64,000 bases of DNA, from positions 1 to 64,000 of the forward strand of contig NZ_AWGC01000026.1 of the NCBI RefSeq assembly GCF_000495835.1, in the 5' to 3' direction. Position 1 is the stretch's first letter, and each line of letters begins with the position of its first letter. The stretch comes from Asticcacaulis sp. AC402 (GTDB lineage: Bacteria > Pseudomonadota > Alphaproteobacteria > Caulobacterales > Caulobacteraceae). The position numbers and the translations under genes are program-made. Below are positions 58,641 to 64,000 of the stretch, in pieces. Below the pieces are notes generated by a model. The model saw only the letters and a list, made by a program, of their open reading frames with translations. It did no database searches and was not told where the DNA came from.

Positions 58641-58991
58641 TCAATGCGCGTACACCACGGTCACGCCGGCCCTATCGGCATCGCTCAGGGCTTCCGGCTT
58701 GGCGATAGACAGTTCGACTTTCTGAACATGCGGCAGTTCCATCAACGCCGCGGCCATGTCCTCGGCCAGGGTTTCCACCAGCCGAATATGCCCCTTCGCC
58801 AGGAATTCGCGTGCGATCCGGCCAACCAGTTCGTAGTTCAGAGTATCCTTTAGCCCGTGAATTTCATGCCGGTCCAGATCGATGACGGCATCGATGATCA
58901 AGGGCTGGGTACGCCCATGTTCGTGATCATAGATTCCGATCGCCGCTTCAATCCGCAGGCCTTCAACAAAAACGCGGCGTGACCTCATCAT
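58641..58991 (-). CDS. folB: Dihydroneopterin aldolase family protein
   Basis: Tunnelling-fold enzyme of 116 aa in the FolB family, which converts dihydroneopterin to 6-hydroxymethyl-dihydropterin in folate synthesis (some relatives epimerise instead). Opens with RVFVEGLRIEAAIGIYDHEHGRTQPLIID, including the substrate-binding GIYDHE segment, contains LVETLAEDMAAALM with its conserved glutamate, and ends VELSIAKPEAL. Its ATG overlaps the stop of the PTPS/QueD-like gene (ATGA type), so the two pterin-related genes are translationally coupled. Confidence 0.93.
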   Translation of the reverse strand: MMRSRRVFVEGLRIEAAIGIYDHEHGRTQPLIIDAVIDLDRHEIHGLKDTLNYELVGRIAREFLAKGHIRLVETLAEDMAAALMELPHVQKVELSIAKPEALSDADRAGVTVVYAH

Positions 58992-59575
58992 TGTGTTGGC
59001 CCTACCGCTTCGCTGCTTGAGGGCGTATCAAATTTCCCCCACGACTCAAGCGGCATCAGATCGTTCAAACTCAGATCGGCACGGTGGCACCACTCACCCA
59101 GACGGATCGGACACGCGATCACATCTTGCGGCGTCAGGACGATGCTGTTGGTCGGCGTCTCTTCGATCTCGAAGCGGACGCATTCGAAATCGGGCATGAA
59201 ACGCGCCAGTATGGCATTTAACTTCATGTAAAGCGCTGTCGCCACGGCTTCCGTGGTCGGGTCGCCCCGGATGACCAGGAGACGCGGCAACAGTTCCGGC
59301 TCGTGATCGCGGAAATAGCTCAGCATGGGATCGTCGGCGCCGAGTTGGAATGCATGATCCAGCGCATCATCGACAAAGCCGTGCCAATGGCGCTTCAGGT
59401 CGGCAAAGCTGGCCGCATAGTTGGCATTTCCCCAGTCCATGCCCTTGGCGGAGGCTTTCGGCTGCAAACTGACCGCAACGAATTCGTTATGGCCATGCGG
59501 CGTCATGCACTTCGACACGGAATCGAAGCGCAGGCGATGGGCCATGGAAAAGCGGCGTTTGAACTGGATCAGCAT
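58988..59575 (-). CDS. 6-pyruvoyl-tetrahydropterin synthase/QueD-like protein
   Basis: PTPS/QueD-family protein of 195 aa. Zinc ligands are H13 (FSMAHRL) and H27/H29 (TPHGHNE), and the catalytic cysteine is in SVSKCMTPHGH. QueD enzymes are about 120 aa; this one has an enlarged middle (HWHGFVDDALDHAFQLGADD, which still carries the DHAF motif) and a 40-residue C-terminal extension. QueD makes 6-carboxy-tetrahydropterin for queuosine; PTPS makes tetrahydrobiopterin precursors. Coupling with folB suggests a pterin or folate role rather than queuosine, but that is inference. Separated from fba by 62 bp on the same strand. Confidence 0.85.
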   Translation of the reverse strand: MLIQFKRRFSMAHRLRFDSVSKCMTPHGHNEFVAVSLQPKASAKGMDWGNANYAASFADLKRHWHGFVDDALDHAFQLGADDPMLSYFRDHEPELLPRLLVIRGDPTTEAVATALYMKLNAILARFMPDFECVRFEIEETPTNSIVLTPQDVIACPIRLGEWCHRADLSLNDLMPLESWGKFDTPSSSEAVGPTQ

Positions 59576-59637
59576 GGGCGGCCTTCAAGCGCATATGGAC
59601 CCGCAAGTCAATGCGCCCTTTTGGCCGCCCTGCCTGC

Positions 59638-60675
59638 CTACAGATAGAACTGCGCCATGGTCGACAATCCGACCGGTTTGATCTTGGGGGCCTTGCCGGC
59701 AGCGCCGAACTGCTCGAAACGGTCCTCGCACACCTTCTGCATCATGGCATAGGCCGGCTTGAAATAGGTGCGCGGATCGAACACCTCCGGCGATTTCATA
59801 AAGGTTTCGCGGATACCGGCAGTAATGGCCAGGCGCAGATCGGTGTCGATATTGATCTTGCGCACGCCCATCTTGATGGCCTTTTGCAGTTCCTCGACCG
59901 GCACGCCCCAGGTTTGCGGCATCTTGCCGCCATACTCGTTGATCATGTCCTGCAGTTCCTGCGGCACCGACGATGACCCGTGCATCACCAGGTGGGTATT
60001 GGGCAGGCGTTTGTGGATCTCGGAAATCACATTCATCGCCAGCACATCGCCGTCGGGCTTGCGCGTGAACTTGTAGGCGCCGTGCGAAGTCCCCATGGCA
60101 ATCGCCAGGGCGTCGACATTGGTCTGGGCGACGAAATCGACCGCCTGGCCCGGATCTGTCAGAAGTTGCGAATGGTCGAGCACGCCCTCGGCGCCGTGGC
60201 CATCCTCGGCCTCGCCCATGCCGGTTTCCAAAGAACCCAGTACGCCCAGTTCGCCCTCAACGGAGACGCCGCAAGCGTGGGCCATCTCGACCACGCGACG
60301 GGTGACGTCGACATTGTAGTCGAAGTCGGCCGGGGTTTTGCCATCGGCCTTCAGTGAGCCGTCCATCATCACCGACGTGAAACCGTGCTGGATGGCCGAG
60401 GCGCAGGTGCCGACGCTGTTGCCGTGGTCCTGGTGCATACACAGCGGAATTTCGGGGTAGATCTCGACCAGGGCATTGATCATCCGCTTCAGCATCAGGT
60501 CGTTGGAGTAGGCGCGGGCGCCGCGCGACGCCTGGATGATCACGGGAGACTGCGTCTTGCGCGCCGCCTCCATGATGGCCAGGCCCTGTTCCATATTGTT
60601 GATATTGTAGGCAGGCATGCCATAGCCATGCTCGGCGGCATGGTCGAGCAACTGACGAAGCGATATACGGGCCAT
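59638..60675 (-). CDS. fba: Class II fructose-bisphosphate aldolase (Calvin-cycle type)
   Basis: Zinc-dependent aldolase of 345 aa, splitting or making fructose 1,6-bisphosphate. Zinc ligands and base: [10 protein letters not shown] (aspartate and histidine), [23 protein letters not shown] (long form of the Calvin-cycle/CbbA subtype), [13 protein letters not shown] and [23 protein letters not shown] contacts the phosphate. Start ATG 60675 has AAGGGA upstream. In an organism using the Entner-Doudoroff pathway it serves mainly gluconeogenesis. Same strand as pgk and gap, the common gap-pgk-fba order, but separated from pgk by a long cruciform repeat. Confidence 0.96.
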   Translation of the reverse strand: MARISLRQLLDHAAEHGYGMPAYNINNMEQGLAIMEAARKTQSPVIIQASRGARAYSNDLMLKRMINALVEIYPEIPLCMHQDHGNSVGTCASAIQHGFTSVMMDGSLKADGKTPADFDYNVDVTRRVVEMAHACGVSVEGELGVLGSLETGMGEAEDGHGAEGVLDHSQLLTDPGQAVDFVAQTNVDALAIAMGTSHGAYKFTRKPDGDVLAMNVISEIHKRLPNTHLVMHGSSSVPQELQDMINEYGGKMPQTWGVPVEELQKAIKMGVRKINIDTDLRLAITAGIRETFMKSPEVFDPRTYFKPAYAMMQKVCEDRFEQFGAAGKAPKIKPVGLSTMAQFYL

Positions 60676-60697
60676 TGAAATTTTCCCTTTTTTCAAG

Positions 60698-60831
60698 GCT
60701 GCGCTGCATTGGCGGTCTGCAAATGGCCGTCTTTCCGCGCTCCGGTGCTCATGGACTTAAGTCCACTCTGCTCCTGTGCTCGAAAGCCAACCATTTTCGA
60801 CTCGCCACTGCAACGCAGCGGCTGGCTGTGG
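60698..60831. repeat. Family F long cruciform repeat, copy 2
   Basis: Diverged copy of 33866-33988: GCGCTGCATTGGCGGTCTGC, then GCTCCGGTGCTCATGGACTT around a central GACTTAAGTC palindrome, and GACTCGCCACTGCAACGCAG. Lies between pgk and fba on the upstream side of fba. Confidence 0.7.
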
Positions 60832-60919
60832 TTTTGCCCTGTGGCGGGGCCGTGAATGAAGCAGTCTGGCCTTTTGACCCTTGTGAACCGCTTGGAAGTA
60901 AAGACTAAATCGTTTCCTC

Positions 60920-62116
60920 TCAAACCTCAAGCGCGGCAACGCCGGGCAGAACCTTGCCTTCCATCCATTCCAGGAAGGCGCCGCCGGCCGTCGACACGAA
61001 GGTCATGTCATCAGCCACGCCGGCATGGTTCAAAGCGGCGACGGTGTCTCCACCGCCCGCGACAGCGACCAGTTTACCGGATTTTGTTTGCGATGCAGCA
61101 AATTTCGCCGCCGCAACTGTCGCGGCATCAAACGGTGGCAATTCAAACACACCTAAAGGCCCGTTCCAGATCAGGGTCTTGCTCTGGGCCATGACCTCGG
61201 TCAGTTGCGCCACAGTCTTGGGGCCGGCATCAAAAATCTTGTCCTCGGCCGTCAAAGGCGCGTCCAGACCTTGCGTACGCGACGGCGCATGGGCCTTGAA
61301 GTCCTGGGCGACCACGACATCCACCGGCAGCAGAATGCGGCAGCCCCTGGCTTCGGCTTCCGTGAGGATTTCCAGCGCCGTGTCTTTCAGGTCCTTCTCG
61401 CACAATGAACCGCCAACGTCGTAGCCTTGCGCAAACAGGAAGGTGTTGGCCATGCCACCGCCGATCGCCAGGGCATCCAGCTTGCCGACCAGGTTCTTCA
61501 GCAGGTCGAGCTTGGTCGACACCTTGGAGCCGCCAACAATGCCGAGCGTCGGACGCTGCGGATTGCCGAGCGCAGCTGCCAGGGCGTCCAGTTCCCGGCG
61601 CATGCTCTCACCGGCATAGGCGGTCAGCAGCTTGGCGACGCCTTCGGTCGAGGCATGGGCGCGGTGGGCGGCCGAGAAGGCGTCATTGACATAGATGTCG
61701 CCGATATCCGCCAGCTGTTGGGCAAATTCGGGATCGTTCGTTTCCTCGCCGGCATGGAAGCGGACGTTTTCCAGCAGGGTGACGCTTCCGGCCGGCAGCA
61801 GCTTCAGCAGGTCGGACGCCGCCGGCCCGACGCAGTCGCTGGCGAAACCAACCGTGACGCCCAGCAGCTCCGACAGCGGGCCGGCGACCGGGCGCAGCGA
61901 CATTTCCGGCACGACCTTGCCCTTGGGGCGGTCGAAGTGGGCCAGCAGGGCGACCTTGGCGCCCTTGGCGACCAGCTTTTCGATGGTCGGGATGGCGACC
62001 CTCAGGCGGGTGTCGTCACTGATACGACCGTTTTCCATCGGCACGTTGAAATCCACCCGCACCAGGGCGATCTTGCCGTTGAGGTCCGAAACGTCGTCGA
62101 GGGTCTTGAAGGGCAT
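60920..62116 (-). CDS. pgk: Phosphoglycerate kinase
   Basis: Transfers phosphate between 1,3-bisphosphoglycerate and ADP. 398 aa from ATG 62116 (AAGGA 6 nt upstream), a normal length; the longer frame to 62221 is not conserved. Substrate-binding [33 protein letters not shown] and the hinge/nucleotide loop [15 protein letters not shown] are present, and the end [13 protein letters not shown]... supplies the C-terminal nucleotide-phosphate loop. Lies downstream of gap on the same strand, with two small membrane-protein genes in between. Confidence 0.97.
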   Translation of the reverse strand: MPFKTLDDVSDLNGKIALVRVDFNVPMENGRISDDTRLRVAIPTIEKLVAKGAKVALLAHFDRPKGKVVPEMSLRPVAGPLSELLGVTVGFASDCVGPAASDLLKLLPAGSVTLLENVRFHAGEETNDPEFAQQLADIGDIYVNDAFSAAHRAHASTEGVAKLLTAYAGESMRRELDALAAALGNPQRPTLGIVGGSKVSTKLDLLKNLVGKLDALAIGGGMANTFLFAQGYDVGGSLCEKDLKDTALEILTEAEARGCRILLPVDVVVAQDFKAHAPSRTQGLDAPLTAEDKIFDAGPKTVAQLTEVMAQSKTLIWNGPLGVFELPPFDAATVAAAKFAASQTKSGKLVAVAGGGDTVAALNHAGVADDMTFVSTAGGAFLEWMEGKVLPGVAALEV

Positions 62117-62320
62117 GGCCGGTCCTTGTGCTTGGAAAAGGTTGGCTGGCTTATCGCGCGCAAGGGCGCCGATGGCAAATGGAGATTCCAACCACATCGC
62201 GTTGATTTTAGATTTCTTCACTCGCCACGTGGACGCCTATCGAATTCTCACATATCTCGAGCATTGGCGCTAAACATAAAGTTTGATAGCGTGGCAATAA
62301 AATAGTGAGTAATAATAATG

Positions 62321-62406
62321 GCTTATACTCCCCCGCTATGCGGGGGAGGTGGATCATCTGCGTTGGCAAATGAGACGGTGGGGGGATTTGGCCCGCCGGT
62401 GTTTCT
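62321..62406 (+). repeat. Family D hairpin element, copy 2
   Basis: CTCCCCCGCTATGCGGGGGAG hairpin preceded by CTTATA and followed by the conserved tail GCAAATGAGACGGTGGGG, then GATTTGGCCCGCCGGTGTTTC. Lies between pgk and the membrane-protein gene at 62434. Confidence 0.75.
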
Positions 62407-62433
62407 GTCGCGAAGGCTCCATTCTCGTCGACT

Positions 62434-62790
62434 TCACAAAAAGCTAAGCCCGAAATCGATCATCAGCCGGGTGTAGAAGGCCAGCACAAGTGCGCCATAC
62501 AACAACACCGGCATGACGAAGATCAGGAACAGGTGCCACGGCACGAACAGCGTCCAAAACCTGCGCCCGACAAAAATTCGCCGGCAAACCACGATCAGGT
62601 AAATGCCGATGACGCCGATCGGCAGGCCGAACAGGCTAAACAAAAGCTGAACGCCTTCGTGGACCCGCAGAAAAGCGAGCAGGGGCGGAATGAAAAAGCT
62701 GCAGAGAAAAGCAGCAATCAGCCACCTGACTGGACGCGTCGGTTTGTTTTCCGTCTTGTCCAATAGACCCCTACCTGAAAACCACGCCAT
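62434..62790 (-). CDS. Hypothetical membrane protein
   Basis: Membrane protein of 118 aa from the ATG at 62790 (MAWFSGRGLL). Three hydrophobic helices: WLIAAFLCSFFIPPLLAFL, LLFSLFGLPIGVIGIYLIVV and LFLIFVMPVLLYGALVLAF. No recognised family. The frame is open to 62916, but the upstream part is antisense-free repeat sequence containing a duplicated gap 3' end, so the shorter form is preferred; no good ribosome-binding site is seen, making the start uncertain. Confidence 0.6.
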   Translation of the reverse strand: MAWFSGRGLLDKTENKPTRPVRWLIAAFLCSFFIPPLLAFLRVHEGVQLLFSLFGLPIGVIGIYLIVVCRRIFVGRRFWTLFVPWHLFLIFVMPVLLYGALVLAFYTRLMIDFGLSFL

Positions 62791-62809
62791 TTGCAGCGGG
62801 AGCAACACT

Positions 62810-62849
62810 ATCAGATCAGCTTGCCGAAATATACCACCGCGTCGGCCAT
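62810..62849 (-). pseudogene. Duplicated 3' end of gap
   Basis: Forty bases nearly identical to the end of gap (63212-63251), the first 25 identical. In the minus-strand frame it still encodes MADAVVYFGKLI against [12 protein letters not shown] in gap, including the stop. A relic of a second gap copy or of a recombination event. Confidence 0.75.
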
Positions 62850-62857
62850 CCATTCGG

Positions 62858-63163
62858 TCAAGTGAAATTGGGCGGATAGATGGCCAACAGGCCGTGGATC
62901 GCTGCGTAAGTGCCAACTATGGCTAAAGGCGTTGCTGCAACGAAGGCGAGTATCAAAATGAGCACCGATGGACGCTTCTTCCGCGAGCCCAGCCAGGTGA
63001 TCAAAGCGCCGACGGCAAGCGAAGCCGCAATGGCCACTGCATGTGGTTGCGTGATGCTGACATAAAATCTCAGCGCCAGCATCGTCATCGCAAAACCGAT
63101 CACCAAGCCGAGGCCGAAAGCTGCCATCAGCCAGGCCCAAGAAAATCCGGGCCTATTCGTCAT
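62858..63163 (-). CDS. Small hypothetical membrane protein
   Basis: Three-helix membrane protein of 101 aa (WAWLMAAFGLGLVIGFAMTMLALRFYV, AVAIAASLAVGALITWLG, SVLILILAFVAATPLAIVGTYAAI) with a short basic loop SRKKRPS. A G-rich ribosome-binding site (GTGGGGGG) precedes the ATG at 63163; a GTG four codons earlier is possible. It sits between gap and a duplicated gap 3' end, as if inserted with or flanked by the duplication. No family recognised. Confidence 0.65.
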   Translation of the reverse strand: MTNRPGFSWAWLMAAFGLGLVIGFAMTMLALRFYVSITQPHAVAIAASLAVGALITWLGSRKKRPSVLILILAFVAATPLAIVGTYAAIHGLLAIYPPNFT

Positions 63164-63180
63164 CGCGCCCCCCACATTGA

Positions 63181-63209
63181 AAACCCGCCGGATCGCTCCG
63201 GCGGGTCAT
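63181..63209 (-). terminator. Intrinsic terminator of gap
   Basis: Minus-strand stem CCCGCCGGA, loop GCGA, TCCGGCGGG, followed by TTTT. Directly after the gap stop codon; it would limit read-through to the downstream small genes and pgk. Confidence 0.88.
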
Positions 63210-63212
63210 TAA

Positions 63213-64000
63213 TCAGATCAGCTTGCCGAAATATACGGCCGTATCGGCCATGCGCGACGAGAAGCCCCATTCGTTATCGTACCAGCTCAGGATCCGGACC
63301 AGGCCGCCATCGACGATTTGGGTCTGGTTCAGCGCAAAGGTCGACGATGCCGGCGCGTGGTTAAAGTCCGACGACACCAGCGGTTCGTTGGTATAGTCCA
63401 GAACCCCCTTCATCACGCCATCGGCGGCGGCGATGATGGCGTTGTTGACCTCATCCTTGGTGACGGTGCGGCTGGGCACGAAGACCAGGTCGACGGCCGA
63501 GACGTTCGGGGTCGGCACGCGGATCGACGAACCGTCCAGCTTGCCCTTCAGTTCCGGCAACACCAGGCCGACGGCCTTGGCCGCGCCCGTCGAGGTCGGG
63601 ATCATGCTGAGCGACGCGGCGCGGGCCCGGTACAGGTCCTTGTGCATCTGGTCCAGCGACGGCTGGTCGTTGGTGTAGCTGTGGATGGTGGTCATGTAGC
63701 CACGCTCGATGCCGCACAGGTCCTGCAGCACCTTGGCGACCGGCGCCAGGCAGTTGGTGGTGCACGAAGCGTTGGAGATGACTGTGTCGTCCTTCGTCAG
63801 GGAGTCATGGTTGACGCCGTAAACAATGGTCTTGTCGGCGCCGTCGGCCGGGGCCGATACGATGACCTTGCGCGCGCCGGCCTCCAGATGCAGGGCGGCC
63901 TTGTCGCGGGCGGTGAAGATGCCGGTGCATTCCAGCGCGATATCGACGCCCAGTTCCTTGTGCGGCAGCTCGGCCGGATTCTTGATGGCCGTCACCTTGA
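63213..64000 (-). CDS. gap: Glyceraldehyde-3-phosphate dehydrogenase (5' end outside window)
   Basis: Partial gene: the last 262 or so codons are present and the N-terminal NAD-binding part lies beyond the window edge. Catalytic cysteine motif [17 protein letters not shown], the [14 protein letters not shown] segment, and the family's ends [22 protein letters not shown] are visible; [21 protein letters not shown] precedes the active site. Interconverts glyceraldehyde 3-phosphate and 1,3-bisphosphoglycerate. Followed by a strong terminator and a duplicated copy of its own 3' end 360 bp away. gap-pgk-fba in this order on the minus strand forms the lower-glycolysis block. Confidence 0.97.
   Translation of the reverse strand, partial: KVTAIKNPAELPHKELGVDIALECTGIFTARDKAALHLEAGARKVIVSAPADGADKTIVYGVNHDSLTKDDTVISNASCTTNCLAPVAKVLQDLCGIERGYMTTIHSYTNDQPSLDQMHKDLYRARAASLSMIPTSTGAAKAVGLVLPELKGKLDGSSIRVPTPNVSAVDLVFVPSRTVTKDEVNNAIIAAADGVMKGVLDYTNEPLVSSDFNHAPASSTFALNQTQIVDGGLVRILSWYDNEWGFSSRMADTAVYFGKLI

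Noticed and set aside
62811-63140. 109-codon minus-strand ORF ending in MADAVVYFGKLI
   Set aside because: Only the last 12 codons match gap; the rest is the shifted frame of the small membrane-protein gene.

Overview
The window is 64 kb of GC-rich alphaproteobacterial chromosome, most likely from the Caulobacteraceae. An Asticcacaulis-like genome is my best guess, but that is inference. The support is a PleC-type cell-cycle histidine kinase gene beside a single-domain response regulator and pepN; an Entner-Doudoroff operon (zwf-pgl-edd-glk, then eda and a LacI regulator); TTAA-N7-TTAA boxes of the CtrA type; a GTTC-N7-GTTC SOS box at uvrB; and many RIME-like intergenic palindromes. I see no rRNA, tRNA, CRISPR array, prophage or complete insertion sequence.

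Layout. 0-10 kb: pleC-like kinase, receiver protein, pepN, a hypothetical gene, and ppc. 10-21 kb is the accessory part: intact vapBC, a SAM methyltransferase, a fasciclin protein, remnants of a second vapC and of an ATP-grasp gene, an RsbQ-like hydrolase co-transcribed with a four-PAS hybrid kinase, a Tat-exported GH144-type glucanase, and a Phd-like antitoxin without a toxin. 21-34 kb is the sugar block: zwf-pgl-edd-glk, eda, lacI, a large periplasmic GH3 glucosidase and an SSS sugar symporter. Four near-identical 14-bp palindromes lie upstream of zwf, upstream of lacI and (two) upstream of GH3, so the LacI protein probably controls the whole block. One of them sits on the -35 box of a strong minus-strand promoter that would drive a structured, intrinsically terminated RNA of about 190 nt.

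34-45 kb: exported nucleosidase-like protein, a circularly permuted D-amino-acid-oxidase-like flavoprotein with dusA, a retropepsin-like protease, two paralogous small secreted proteins, a chemoreceptor, an AIM24 protein and a SleB-type cell-wall hydrolase downstream of a CtrA-box cluster. 45-58 kb: uvrB, small conserved genes, a GH5 cellulase, sodC, an FMN glutamate-synthase-family protein, and two exported DUF885 metallopeptidase-like paralogues around a DUF4031 gene. 58-64 kb, minus strand: gap (cut by the window edge), two small membrane proteins, pgk, class II fba, a PTPS/QueD-like gene and folB.

Intergenic space is heavily colonised by small repeats. Family A (RIME-like, about 115 bp, two palindromes ending in CTAG) has about 13 copies and supplies the stop codon of five neighbouring genes. 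Family B (about 148 bp) has terminal TACCAA/TTGGTA and 3-bp target duplications; one copy is nested inside a family A copy, which identifies it as a MITE. Further families are tandem CAGATT repeats, C/G-rich hairpins, and a long cruciform repeat.
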